DNA of 64,000 bases, from contig OW028576.1 in assembly GCA_932294295.1 (NCBI GenBank), forward strand, positions 46,656,628-46,720,627, written 5' to 3'. The translations under genes were made by a program, and so were the position numbers. Of the stretch, positions 50,530-62,775 are shown one piece after another. Numbering within the stretch: position 1 is the first letter of the stretch; the number at the start of each line of letters is the position of its first letter. Source of the stretch: Alitta virens (Eukaryota; Annelida; Polychaeta; Phyllodocida; Nereididae). The notes beneath the pieces were generated by a model. It saw only the letters and a list, made by a program, of their open reading frames with translations. It did no database searches and was not told the origin of the DNA.

Positions 50530-52008
50530 AAAAATTTTAAAATGGGGTCTCTGCTTTGGATGAGATCATGGGACGGAAAAAAGACCTAACTGGCCCTGAA
50601 AAAGCCAGAATTGTAAAGTTGCTCTCTGAAGGAAACACCACATGTCAAATTGCCAAAATGCTGAATCGACACCATCGCACCAATAAGAAGTTTGCAGCAA
50701 ACAGTGAGGCTGGTAGAAAGAAGAGAGTGGAGCCTAAACGAAGAAAAGTGACAGCCAAGGATATATCCCAAATCAAGCGAGAAGCCGCAAGAAATCCCCT
50801 GGCAACAAGTTCAACGTTATTCCAGAATAGTGGAATTTCTGGGATAAGCAGGAGTACCCGGTGCCGGATCCTCAGAGAACTCGGTTCAGTCCATAAAGCT
50901 CAGAGTCGCCCACCCTTGAATTCAATGCACAGACAGAAACGCCAAGAATGGGCTGAGAGGTACCTGAAAACTGACTTTTCTAAGGTCCTTTGGACTGATG
51001 AAATGAGGGCAACCCTGGATGGCCCAGATGGCTGGGCCCGTGGATGGATCATGGATGGTCAAAATGTTCCTGTCCGACTGCGCCGGCAACAAGGTGGTGG
51101 GGGCATCATGATCTGGGCAGCCATCATTGATAACAAGCTTGTGGGGCCCTACAGAGTACCAGATGGCATAAAGATCAACTCTGAGAGTTACTACAACTTT
51201 CTGCAGGGCAACTTTTTCAACAAGTGGTTCAACAGAAGACCAAAAGCATTCAAGAAGTCTGTGGTATTCATGCAGGATAATGCCCCCTCCCATGGCTCGA
51301 AATACACAAAGTCCTGGTTGGCAAAGAAGGGCATTGAGGAAGATCGCCTAATGACTTGGCGCCCTGCTTCACCAGATATCAATCCCATAGAGAACCTGTG
51401 GTCAATGCTAAAAAGGACAGTCTACACCGAGGGGCTTCAATACACATCACTCAACACTCTTTGGGAGGCAGTTTTAGCTGCTGCAGATAAAATCACACCA
51501 ACAGAGATCAAGAAGTTGACCTCCTCAGTGGACAAACGTCTTCTTCAGGTCATAGAGAAGAAGGGAGGATATATTGGACACTAATTTCAGTGATTTTCTG
51601 CACAGTGCAGTGACTATTTGTTGATTGTTGAATTTACCCTTTTTGCAGCTTTGTTGATTTACTTTTGTTATGTAATGTCTCACAGTTTGTTGCTATTTGT
51701 GTCTAGTGAACATTTAATGATCAATTGTAAATGATTTCATGTCAAAAACCATAAAAAAAAGGTTGTCTTTACTGCCTGATATAGCCATTATGCTGCATCA
51801 ACCAGAACCTGCCTAATAATTTGGCCCACCCCAAAATCACCATTTTTGGGATTTCTCGGATTCTGTTTGGGGGGTTTTTGAAAAAGTTGCACAGAGAGAC
51901 TGGTGTAGCATAGGAAATACATGTGCCGAAGTAATTTAAGATTGCACTTTATTTGGTGGAGATATGCCAAAAAAAACTTAGGTGCCTAATAATTTGGCAC
52001 GCAGTGTA
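50530..52008 (+). mobile_element. Tc1/mariner element, 5' end missing
   Basis: The 3' end is clear: 'gtgcctaataatttggcacgcagtgta' spread over 51982-52008, where GTGCC and GGCAC pair, with a related internal copy 'cctaataatttggcccacccc' at about 51810. It abuts a TA and then LINE RT sequence ('YKYLGT' from 52007). No matching complement is found before the transposase, so the 5' repeat is lost or very diverged. Confidence 0.75.
50556..51584 (+). CDS. Tc1/mariner transposase, DD37E type, intact frame
   Basis: An uninterrupted 342-residue frame; a second ATG four codons downstream (MGRKKDL) is an equally good start. The N-terminus has a helix-turn-helix ('EKARIVKLLSEGNTTCQIA' region, residues 15-40). 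The DDE triad is visible: D in 'VLWTDEMRA' (about residue 147), D in 'VFMQDNAPSH' (about 241), and E in 'SPDINPIENLW', 37 residues after the second D. Classic Tc1 has 34. Length and motifs are complete, so the protein could be catalytically competent. The element's own 5' inverted repeat was not found, so this copy is probably not mobile. Cut-and-paste transposase, presumed to act in the nucleus on its terminal repeats. Confidence 0.92.
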   Translation: MDEIMGRKKDLTGPEKARIVKLLSEGNTTCQIAKMLNRHHRTNKKFAANSEAGRKKRVEPKRRKVTAKDISQIKREAARNPLATSSTLFQNSGISGISRSTRCRILRELGSVHKAQSRPPLNSMHRQKRQEWAERYLKTDFSKVLWTDEMRATLDGPDGWARGWIMDGQNVPVRLRRQQGGGGIMIWAAIIDNKLVGPYRVPDGIKINSESYYNFLQGNFFNKWFNRRPKAFKKSVVFMQDNAPSHGSKYTKSWLAKKGIEEDRLMTWRPASPDINPIENLWSMLKRTVYTEGLQYTSLNTLWEAVLAAADKITPTEIKKLTSSVDKRLLQVIEKKGGYIGH

Positions 52009-54050
52009 TAAATACTTAGGAACTGTAATCTCTAATGATAAAGACATTTAAACAAAACCTGAAAAATCTGACAAACAAATTTAACAACGCAATATATGCA
52101 CTAAATGCATATATTAAAAATACAGTAGGACAACTGCAACCCAGCCTTGCCCTTAAAATGTATGACATGCAAATAAGTCCAATAATGGAATATACTTCTG
52201 AAGTTTGGTTTCAGAATAAAAGTATAAATAACCTAGAAAAGATACACTTATCATATATGAAAAACATCTTAAGAACCAAAACGTCAGCTTCAACTATAGC
52301 CCTATATAGAGAACTTGGAAGATTTCCTATAGCCTTAAGTTAAAATGTAGATTAGTGAACTATTGGAAAAGACCAATAAGGTTTAACTCAAGACATCCAG
52401 TAAAACAAGCCTACAATACATTACTTAATTTAAATAACCTGGGACCAACTAACTGGTGTACCACTCTCAGGAATATCTTATCGGTAACAGATCATCCAAA
52501 TCTGTGGGATGAACAGAGCATCACAGATAAACAATACCAACTAATTAAAGAAAGCCTCTATACAGAATTCATTAAAATTACCTTACAACAAATAAATAAC
52601 ACAGATACTAACCTGAAGCCAAGAACATACAAACTCTTCAAAAATCATTTTCAGTTTGAAACTTTTCTCTCCACCCCAACAAACATAAATCATGCGCTAG
52701 CACTAACAAAATTTAGAATAAGTTCACATAACCTTGCGATAGAAACAGGCCGCTATACTAAACCAAAATCACCTATAGTGGAAAGACTATGCAACATAAG
52801 AGAAATTGAAACAGAACAGCATTTTCTTCTAACATGTCCCCTGTATAATAATGAAAGATATCTATTAATGCAGTCTGTATCTCCACACATTATAGAACTA
52901 GATAACCTGAACCATGAGGATAAATTTATAAAAATCATGTCTAGTAGAGAAAAATGTGTTACTGATTCACTAGGCAAATTTATGTCACTGTGTTTTAACA
53001 AGAGAAACCTGATCAAACTGTAAAGTAAAAAATTAGAGTTATAAATAATTATGAAAGTAACGCATGACCAGACTCATACACAAGCTAAACCTAAAACTAT
53101 TGTCGCACTATATGACAAAACACAACTCAATAATTTGAATCAACCACAAAACATTCAAGTTAGTACATTGGACAAAATTTAGGCATTGTGTATTATGTGT
53201 TATGGTAAGCTCACAGGGTCAACTCAAACCTACCTGTTGCATACCTGGACAATTAAAGGCAGGGCCAGTGCAATGCTGCCTGACAATGGACTATTGTTAT
53301 TATTAGAAAAAATGTATGTAAATGTTTTTGCAACTGTCACTATTCTTTTGTTTATTATATGTTTTATGTTCTTTTGTTTATTCTATGTACTATGTGCTAG
53401 ACATTTTATCTTAAGTTACCTATTATATGGAAACTACGTCAATGCGGACATTTATCATTCGGTGCTAACCAATGTGATTTGGTAAACTGACATTTTGAAA
53501 TATTGGACAATGAGGCCTATAACCCTCATGTACTTTAGCAAAATGTTAAAAATTTTGGATAGTGCAGTAAACCTGGTGCTAGGAAATAACAGCTACTATG
53601 AGATTGTGATTTATTTCATATATTATTATTTAATTTTAATTTTTCCGTATTATGATATTCAGTATTATGATATGTGTTCACTGTGATGCTATAGTATAGT
53701 ATAGTATAGTATAGTATAGTAGAGTATAGTATAGTATAGTATAGTATAGTATAGTATAGTATAGTATAGTATAGTATAGTATAGTATAGTATAGTATAGT
53801 ATAGTATATTATAGTATAGTATAGTATAGTATAATATAGTATAGTATAGTATAGTATAGTATAGAAAATGAGATATATAATATTTGGATCAGTAGTTCTT
53901 GAATTAGCATTTAGTTAGTATATTCAATATGTGTCATTTTTTATGTCTGTATTTACAATGTATTGTACTTCTATGTACCTTGTTTATGACGAATGGGTCA
54001 AAACTGACTCTGTATGGTCAAATAAAATTTATCTATCTATCTATCTATAC
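52007..54050 (+). mobile_element. LINE 3' half with a long 3' UTR
   Basis: The frame starts at the conserved YKYLGT block after the RT palm, shifts once near 52035, runs to a stop at about 52341 and then resumes in another frame at 52342-53023. Motifs include 'NAIYALNAYIK', 'MEYTSEVWFQ', '[15 protein letters not shown]' and 'HFLLTCPLYN', the same C-terminal region as the fragment at 42075. The 3' UTR contains a (TATAG)n array and ends 'gaatgggtcaaaactgactctgtatgg...aataaaatttatctatc', a typical LINE tail with (TATC)n. Two or more frame breaks make it non-functional. Confidence 0.8.
53691..53864. repeat. (TATAG)n microsatellite
   Basis: About 35 copies of a pentamer with three variant units (AGAGT, ATATT, ATAAT). 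It lies within the LINE 3' UTR. Confidence 0.95.
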
Positions 54051-54300
54051 AAATTACCAGTTTCATAAAACCTTCATTATATCAAGTTTTACCTTAAATA
54101 TTGCACTTTTTACTATTTACGGTCATTAATTCAGTTTACCTCATGAGGGTGGATCAACCCAGGCGTGACTGAAATACAGTTAAATCTTTTTAACCATAAT
54201 CACAGTTCTGGAGTTTTTCTTTTCAGTCACTGTTTCGAGTTTATGATCAAGGCAATGTTTTGTCTGTTTTTGATTATTATGGAATTTCTCTGTCCATTCT

Positions 54301-57300
54301 CTAGAATAATGAGATTTCGCAGACAACATTATTAGCAGGAAATTCAATGTAAACTGAATCACTGAAATATGCTGTACTCTGAGGAATATATGAGCATTGA
54401 TTAGCTACAGTCATGACTTTAGGATACAGCATAACTCCTTTAGTGCAATCAATTTGATTGCAATCTTTTGATTTAACTGATATGAATGGCATGTGATTAC
54501 CACCACAACTTGTTACATTCTTGTAAGTCACCAAAATGGTAAGGAATCTTGTTAGCTGTTTTAGTTTCCACCACATCCTCCAGGTGTCTTTGCTAATTGT
54601 TGATGTGTCTAAACAGGTGTCCACAGTGCCATCTGTGATTGGAGCAAGACTAGAATATGGCTGCCATGGTAAACTCCCATTGCAGGGACCTTTCATAAAA
54701 TATAATCCAAGATTATATTCTGAAAAATGAAATATTTAAAAATAATTGTGAAAAAGTCATAGAGATCAACTGAGCCATATTTGATGCAAGTGAATTGGTA
54801 CAAACATTTTATTTAGCATACTATTGCTAAATTTAGAGTTGGCATTATGGGTAATTTCTATGATGACCAGCTCCAGAACAAAGGCTACGGAAGCGGAAAT
54901 AGAACACAAAATTATTCTTGTGTTTAACACATTTTTTATGAAACTTATTTAGAACCATGATCTACTTTCCAATAAATGGTAGGCGGTTGAACTTACTAAT
55001 TAAACGAGAACGATTATGCAAACCATGCAGAATTATATCAAACGTTTATAACATAGTTGGAATTACAGAGAGAATAAAACGTGAGTGGACCTGGACCAGT
55101 AACTTGATTTTCTTAGTAATGAAGTATATTATTTGTAGCAAACACCTCAGTTATTGAACAAAATCACTCAGAAAACCACTATTAAGCAACCAAGTATCTT
55201 ACCAACAGAGCAAGGTCCATCAGGGTTAGGAGTCGTCCATCCAATTTCACAGGATCCAGGGCAAACCCCAGTTGTTTGGTTGCAAGGAACATTGTTCGGG
55301 CAATTACATCGAAGGCAGTTATTGCCATACTCTGTTGTCAGGCAGGCTAACAAATTGAAATTGATCTTCATGAGATTATGAATTATGTGCATTGGGCTAC
55401 AAGTACATCATGCAGTTTCTGCCTATCCACAATCATGCTATTTATTCCCCACTAACCTTACTTCCGCTTATCCTGTCCACAAACTCACCTAACTTCATTT
55501 GCATACATTTGTTGAAAAGTGTGATTTGTTACTGCTTTTTAATATTGTTTGGGTTTAAATAATTATGTCAAACCAGTATGCACCTAAAGTTTAGGCAAGC
55601 AGTCCCAAGGGCCACTAGTTGGCCCCTCTAAAATTTCGGAACTTCAATTGAAAATGCAAGATTGTGATTTTCTTATGTAGTCTGGCAGTGGTGCATTAGG
55701 ATTTTAACATTTTTGTGTGTCCTCTGTATATACAAGCTCTGGCAATGTTATTTCATCTCTCTGCTGGTCACATGTAATGACTAAGCATATCACTGGGACA
55801 ATAACATTGAGGCATCAACAATATCTAGAAAGAATTACAAAAGATTATCTTCTCCATACCTGCTCTGTAGAGACTTATAAGGTTTCTGCCCCCACCACAA
55901 GGTTTACCATCGTCACAGGTCATGTAGCAATCTGAGGTTTTAGCAGTGGCACGTCCATCATGCCGCCATTTTAGGTCACTCCCACAGTAACATTTGGTTC
56001 CATTGTTCTGTGACAAAGTTGATTTGTTTCAGTTTGCAGATTTTTATACCTGGGCCTAGGCCTTTATCAAGTATAGAACTATCATACTATGTTCGGTGAC
56101 AGACCAGACATATTTAAGTGAAAGAACACTCGGAATGGGTCAACGCAGCAGCAGCGTAGTCAGGGAGGGGGATAAATTCATATACTTTAAAAGGCTGCTG
56201 CTTTTCTAATATTGGTCCGATTTTCGTCAAATAAAGACTGAATTGTTCAGTAAAATGTGTAGAATTATATTTACACAATAGATAAATAAATTTGTAAAAT
56301 TCTGAGTAACGAATGGAGTATACAATTAAGGCACAAACACTGGTCTCAATGAGGCAGTAGCCATCATACTGTATTAAAGTGTTTGCATTGTAGGCCTAGT
56401 GCTGCTGGCATTCTACACACAACACCAGGTACCTATTTAAAAAAAAAAAATAAGAATATTCTTGTTCCAGGGGTCAACAAAACTGCAGGGGATACAAACA
56501 AAGTCTAGAAATGGATCAAAAAATTCTGAAAGGTATGTTATTAGGGTATGTTCCTCATCAACTTTCTCTTATCAGAAAGTTTTGGATCCACACCTAGATG
56601 TCGTTTTTATATCCCCTGCAATATCACTGACAAACAAAAGACACCTACCAGCATACAAAATGTCTTTGCCATACTTACCATAATTCCAGCATAATATTCA
56701 TTTTGTTGTCTACAAGCTGCGGTGCATTGAGAGACAGTCTGTTTTGTTCCTGATCCAACTTGGTGGGAAATACCAACCATATCAGGTGGATTCCATGCAT
56801 ACCAGCATCCAATGAAACTTTCATGTATTCTTGGATTTGCTATGGAATACAATATGCACAATATTGATGTAGTTTTTCATGGGATTCAGAAAAAATATAT
56901 ATTGGCCTTTGAAAATGTTCTTTATCCCACAAAAATGTATGTTGGACAACACATTATCCTCCATAAGTTTATATTAATAAAATTCTCTCTTGTAAAACAT
57001 ATAGCAGCTGTCCAATACATACTGCAGACATACAAAATGCCCTTCAGCCATCCAACATATGCTCATGTTGGCTGACATTGAAGCATTCTGATTGGCTCAC
57101 AGCAGCTGAGTGAGAATATGAATTAATATCTGTACAGTAAAATGTGCCCTAACAGCCACCTGTATATTAGAATGGTTACTTGCTGTAAACCGCCACTTCC
57201 AACACCGCCAGACTGCATCTTACCCCTCTATTTCAAGATTCAAGATTTTATTGACCAAATTTCATTGTTACATGTACATAATCATTATTAATAAATACCG

Positions 57301-60300
57301 ATCAATCTGGCAACCTGATGCCAACATAAGTATTAAATGGCCATCTTTCTTGAAATACCAAACTGATCCATTTCCACGAACACAGGTTTGGTGTTAATCA
57401 AACCACAAATGCATACGATGCAAATGTAACTAGTAAGACTTGATTGTCCGTATATTTTATAGATGCCATTGAATATTATAGGAAAACCGCCTGAGTCACT
57501 GATCTGTTTGACAGATCAGACAAGGTAGGTGCATAGCAACTCGCATAACATCTAAGCCATAACTCAGTAAAAGTGTTGTCTGATTTTCAAAAAATTAATT
57601 AGTTTTGTACATAAATTAATGTACTGTGTTGATTAACACCAAACCTGTGTTTGTGGAAATGGATCAGTTTGGTATTTCAAGAAAGATGGCCATTTAATAC
57701 CTTGTCACATCAACTGTAGTCGCGCAGGCATTTTTTCGGCTGTGCACAGTTTTTCCTTATTTGGAAACAGCAATGTTTTGAGCTTCCTTATTTGGGCATG
57801 CATGAACGTCATCCAGTGTGATATGAAAAGCAGATCTCATGCTATCACCAGACATGAGCTGTTAAACTGCTAAAAATACAGTGCTACGTATTAAATGATA
57901 ACCAGCATAAATCACCTGATGTCAATTTGTAAATTGCAATAAATCTCCAAGGGTCTACGTTGGTGGCTCCACATGTGTATAACTGGCCGTTGTAACTGCA
58001 ATCGGTGCATCCAGCATTTGTGCCATATCTGTCATAATTACCGGTGCCACAATGACAATCCCTACCTTCATCTCCCTGCAATAAGGTCACAAAAATGTAT
58101 TGCTTCACTTATTTTGATCCTTTGGCTCCAAAATCTACAAGAATTTAATTTTTTTCTTATGTAGTCTCATGTCACCATTGTTTATATTAGTGCATTGAAT
58201 GTAGATCATTATGTTGTGCTTAATTGTTGATAGTTAAAGCCAATGCAATATTATGTTACTGCTTTTGTTCACACAATGTAATACAATAGGCCTATGTGTA
58301 TACACCATGCACATAATAGATTGCTTATGTTCTTTGGCCTCATTTGAATGGCCACAAAAGCTCTTATAATGACTATATAGAAAATAATTCTGTAAAAATT
58401 TTAAGAGAACAAAAAAATTTAAGCATGACTATATATATATAAACAATTAAACAGACAACAACTATAACCAGAAACACCCAAACAAAGCAAATGATTTGTC
58501 AAACTCTGTTTTTGTCATGTTCAGTTCTTTGCATCAGAGTGTCCATTCCACGTAATTATTACTGGGATAATAACATGCAAACACAGCATGTGAACACATG
58601 AAATACACATGGCCACTACCACTGAAAATTTGAAAAATATTGCTAAAGGGGCATATGTTTTTATTTTCTTTGTTTTCAAACATATTTTTATTATTTTACA
58701 TAATTTAGTTTTTCCTTGTCTGGGCCACATTACAATCGCGCCATATAGAATGTATTATCAAGTAAATATATATCCAAATTTCCTACAGAAATTGCTCTGC
58801 AAAAATCTGTGAATACAATATTAAAATTCCAGTCATAAAATTTCAATGTGAGACATGGAATTTATAATCCATAAAACTATGGCCTTCTGATATGTGTCTG
58901 CCCTTCTCACTAAAATTACAACTAACTGATACTGAAATATTTCTGTTACGATGTAGTTCTTTCTGAAAAACATTTTGTTGTATAAACTGGTTAGAATTAA
59001 GGGTGGGGGCCTAGCTCAGTGGTAGTACGCTGGGCTTCAACTGAGTCCTGGCTTCAATTCCCAGTAGAAACTAAGTCGGATGGATGTTTCATCCTTTATC
59101 TCATTGACATGGTCAATACCTGTCCTAATTTTCAGAAATAAACAATGTAAAGCCCTAATCCTCCCACCGCCATCCACAACATGCCTTATCATCTCTACAT
59201 TATTATGTCTGCCTATGGCAGCTGGTCACGTTAGCTGAATATTTAGTGAATAAGCTTCAGACATTGACTTGTATAGGTAATTTTCACCAAACTCATTTTG
59301 CTATGTATATAAACATTTGCATCAATGATTCTCCTTAGTTAACCAATTTGAATTAAAATTTTTACAAAATAATCATATGTAACTTACTGTCATTCCAAAG
59401 TAACTGAAATTCTGACTTTCACATACTGCACCACACTGGTCAGCATTCAATTCAAAAGCCTTTGGCCACCAGAAGAAAACGTATTCATGCCTCAGGTCAG
59501 AAAAACATCCAATGTATGAGTAAGGCACACTGGTGTCCACTGGAAATTGAAAATCTTCAATTAACATAGTAATTCCATCTTTAAAGAGTGTTATTGTAAG
59601 AAGAATTGCAGTCATAAAAAAGTATATATATCTAATTTAAATGCCATAGATTTACTGCAAATCAGTAACCCAACAACTGTTGAGGGGAATATGGCATTGA
59701 TAATGTATAATTCCTTCAGCTGCCAGTTAAAAGTAATCAGTGAGCGGAAAATATTTTGATTTATGAAGGCATGAAAATGGGCGTGTTGAATATCATTCCA
59801 TACAAAATAAACCTCTAATTATATTTGTAGTTATTTGCATTCAGACTTTATTTATTTTAATACAAGTAAATACAAACCTTAACCAACATCTTTATGTGGC
59901 ATAACATTGTTGCTGAATTTCAGATATATATATGACTAGTTTGGAAATGGAATCTTAGTTGTAGATTAGTTAAGGGAACATACTATTGTGTTGATAATTC
60001 TAGCAAACTGAGTACTCCTTATTGTGCATAACATTTTTGAAACGGAACAGTAAAATGGCAGGAAGAGGGTTCACAATACCGTTTATGCTCACTTGGCTTT
60101 ACTGAGAACAGAATGGATTGCTACAGGGTTCCTGCAGGTTTAACTTCATAAGAAGTAAGATCTTTGTAAGACATCAAATAATATCATGCGCACATGAAAA
60201 AGGCCACTAATAAAGTAATATACACCAATAATTTAAATTTCATCGTCCAAAAGAAAATTAGGGTATTGGCTATTGAGCAATAAAATAAATGCAGTTCTTG

Positions 60301-61957
60301 TGTATTTAAAGAAAGTTCATAATTTCTATTCATTCATATTTACCAAATGATCTGAATATTACAATGGGGATGTTATTATCCAAGTATATTTGCATCAAAA
60401 TCAGACAATGTAAGACTTAGTAGACAAACATGAGATTTAATATGAGCTTCATTTTTAAAATAATAAAGTAAGACTTGATCAAACTTTGTAAATCAGACTT
60501 TGCAATGACCATGGGAACACTGAAATATTTCACACTTAAAAGAATATAATACACAAATCAAAAAATTCAAGAGTTAAAAAAGTAAGACATCTTGGACTCT
60601 AATTAGCATTGTGTAAAATGCCGTAGCAGGCTATATAGACCAAGTGGCAATCATTTTGGTTCATCGCACACACTGTATAAACACTCAAAAATAATTTTTG
60701 TAAAACATTGCCGAGATATGTCTGTGTGGCTATCAAAAGGCACCACTAGGCCATATAGAGTGTTACTGCATAAAATGTCATTAGGGTAAGCACATTATAG
60801 TTATATTTCAGCACTCAAAAGTGTGTGTTAGAGTTCTGTTCTGGAAATGAAAGTGTAATGCCCACCCTCCTGCCTGTCGCACAAACATTTTAATGATGCT
60901 TGTGTTCTATGTGGGATTCGCTGAGGGTTTAGCTGCAGCACAGCCTATGCTTTTACTTTATTGCACTTCCGCTTGAATTATTTTCTTTAGATACTATATT
61001 TATTGTCCTAAAAAGTAATTTGTACAATAGTCACACCAATGCGTGTATTAGGTACAGATGGTTGAAGGAAGACCCTCATTATCCACATGTTGTGCATGCA
61101 TCAACTGATTTTTTAACTCATTCAAATTCTTCCCTTTATGTATGTTAGCTGTATTTGCATTAGCTTAGCATTAATAGACCTGAAGTTATCATGTCTAATA
61201 ACGTGGTTCACAAACAAACAGAGAGACAATATAGAAGACAAACTGACAGAGGTGCAGGCTATCATTGTACCCTTGGTCATATTCACAGCCAAGGGTTATA
61301 AAACCTATAATGCAAGATCAAAAATGAGCCTAGTACCATTATTATCTTAGTGTCTGAAAACCTTTAGCCACGTCTGTACATAGTTTTCACAATTGAGTTA
61401 AAATAGTGCAAATAAAATTCCATTCCTTAGATATGTCCTCTATATGTTACAGGTTTACAAAGGAGTTAACATGGTGAAAGTAAAATGTCATTCCTTAAAT
61501 ATGTCCTCTAAATGTAATAGGTTAACACAGGAGTTAACATGGTGAAAGTAAAATGTCATTCATTAGACATGTCCTCTATATGTCATAGGTTTACAAAGGA
61601 GTTAACATAGTGAAAGTGAAATGTCATTCCTCAGATATGTCCGCTGTATGTTATAGTTTTTACAAAGGAGTAAACATAGTGAAAATACAATATCATTATT
61701 TATATATTCATCTATATATATGTGGTTATCTCACAATGCGATAAAAAAATGCATCAGTTTTACTTTTTCATATTCCACTAGTTGGGTTCATTTTTTTTTT
61801 TTCACTTATGACTCATTATTTAGGTTTGATTAATGCTGTTTGCACACTATAAGTAAAAAATACATTATTACAAGTATCTATTTGACAATGCAAAAAGAAA
61901 TAAACTGAAGTACTTACAAGATCCAATCGATGCCAGAAGAAGAATAATCTTCATCAT
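54301..61957 (-). CDS. Secreted protein with two WSC domains, EGF-like module and C-terminal domain
   Basis: Seven exons, all GT/AG: 61957-61918, 59539-59388, 58075-57916, 56839-56679, 56007-55860, 55346-55203 and 54719-54301. They total 1224 bases, 407 residues, with no internal stop. Residues 1-13 begin the signal peptide (MMKIILLLASIGS). WSC 1 spans about 17-117 ('PYSYIGCFSDLRHEYVFFWW', 'DCHCGTGNYDRYG', 'IAIYKL'). WSC 2 spans about 121-220 ('FIGCWYAW', 'KCYCGSDLKW', 'CDDGKPCGGG', 'ISLYRA'). An EGF-like exon covers 221-268 ('NCLRCNCPNN', 'GVCPGSC'). The last 140 residues contain 'SLAPITDGTVDTC', 'VTYKNVTSCGG' and 'CSYIPQSTAYFSD', perhaps galactose-binding-like. There is no membrane helix. 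WSC domains are found in carbohydrate-binding surface proteins and Kremens; binding to glycans is inferred. It is the intact inverted paralogue of the gene at 27811-36606. Confidence 0.88.
57000..57140. repeat. Dispersed repeat R2, third copy
   Basis: Contains 'cagccatccaacatatgctcatgttggc' and 'gaagcattctgattggctcacagcagctgagtgag', shared with 32590-32740 and 41310-41410. Confidence 0.6.
57330..57700. repeat. Foldback MITE with 72-bp terminal inverted repeats
   Basis: The left arm (57330-57401, starting 'gtattaaatggccatctttc') and the complement of the right arm (57629-57700) differ at only one base. The 371-base element has no ORF. Its middle has a small hairpin 'gatctgtttgacagatc'. It lies in intron 3 of the minus-strand WSC gene and is absent from the plus-strand paralogue's intron 3. 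The near-identity of the arms points to recent insertion. Confidence 0.88.
59004..59250 (+). repeat. tRNA-derived SINE (second head type)
   Basis: The head reads like a tRNA: an A-box TAGCTCAGTGG at about 59011 and a degraded B-box 'gcttcaattcc' at about 59051. The downstream part includes 'cattattatgtctgcctatggcagctgg', related to the body of the TATC-tail SINE. It lies in intron 2 of the minus-strand WSC gene. Confidence 0.65.
59960..60960 (+). repeat. Dispersed repeat R1, longest copy
   Basis: Best reference for R1: from 'tagttaagggaacatactattgt' to 'gggattcgctgagggtttagctgcagcac'. No ORF and no clear terminal repeats; the ends are uncertain. Located in intron 1 of the minus-strand WSC gene. 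Confidence 0.6.
61386..61700. repeat. 68-bp minisatellite in intron 1 of the intact WSC gene
   Basis: Four to five units with 'tagatatgtcctctatatgt', 'ggtttacaaaggagttaaca' and 'tggtgaaagtaaaatgtcatt'. It lies about 220 bases after the signal-peptide exon in transcription order. The unrelated minisatellite at 27911-28250 occupies the same position in the paralogue. Confidence 0.8.
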
Positions 61958-62473
61958 TTTCAAATCAGTTTGGCAATTTTTACCATCTGAAAGCGACGAC
62001 ATTAATATTTCCATTTCCTGGGTAAGATATCTATTACAGTTAACAACCTGGTTGGATATCTGAAGGAGGTATGCCAGGCAACTGCACAGGACATTGTTAC
62101 AACCAAGTGCCTTGAAGATTTATTATGCACAATCGATAACTGACACTGGTATTTCTTGTTGGGACTGTTTTTGTTTTTGCAAACATTTAGCAGTAAATCC
62201 ATGCTTCACTGACTCTTCTCTCACCGACAGAATAAACTCATAAAAACGGATATCATTCCTCTGTCAGAATGACAGAACCAATTCCCATGGAATGTCAGTG
62301 AGTTGTGCAATGCTTTATGACAATTTCTTGTGTCACTCATTCAAGCTTGCTGTTTGTTGCTGAACATCTTTAAATTTTTTATAATTCATATTAAACATCT
62401 GCTGAATCTCACTCTAAGCCTAATTTCAGATCAATTTCAAGCGGATAAGGGCCAAACAATTTTCCTCTGAAAT

Positions 62474-62760
62474 CGCTGGATGGCATAATTGTTAAGGCAT
62501 CTGCCAATTTCATACTGCTGAAGGTCTCAGGTTCAATCCTCAGCCTGGGCACTCTTCATGAGCAACATCCCAGCTGGATGTTGCTCAGATGAGATGTTAA
62601 ATTGGAGATGTCTTGAACTCGGTGTCTATGCTACGAAAAGTAAAAGACCCAATCCATGTGGTAAATGTTTAACTTGGTGTCCAAACTTCATTAGCTCATC
62701 ATTACATCTGCCTCTGTCAGCTATTAGAGGTGCCTTCAGACCTTAAGATAAAAAGGGTAG
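62474..62760 (+). repeat. SINE with tRNA-like head
   Basis: An A-box-like TGGCATAATTGTTAAGGC, a B-box GGTTCAATCC at 62531, and a body with 'gatgttaaattggagatgtcttgaactcgg' in parts, 'ccatgtggtaaatg' and 'tctgcctctgtcagc'. It ends near 'ccttcagaccttaag' with no TATC tail. It lies just upstream of the presumed promoter of the minus-strand WSC gene. Confidence 0.75.
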
Positions 62761-62775
62761 ATTAAGCACCTGCCA

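Noticed and set aside
50586..51388. Minus-strand frames opposite the DD37E transposase
   Set aside because: Shadows of the plus-strand transposase.
59004..59075. Functional tRNA gene
   Set aside because: The B box is degraded and a SINE body follows.
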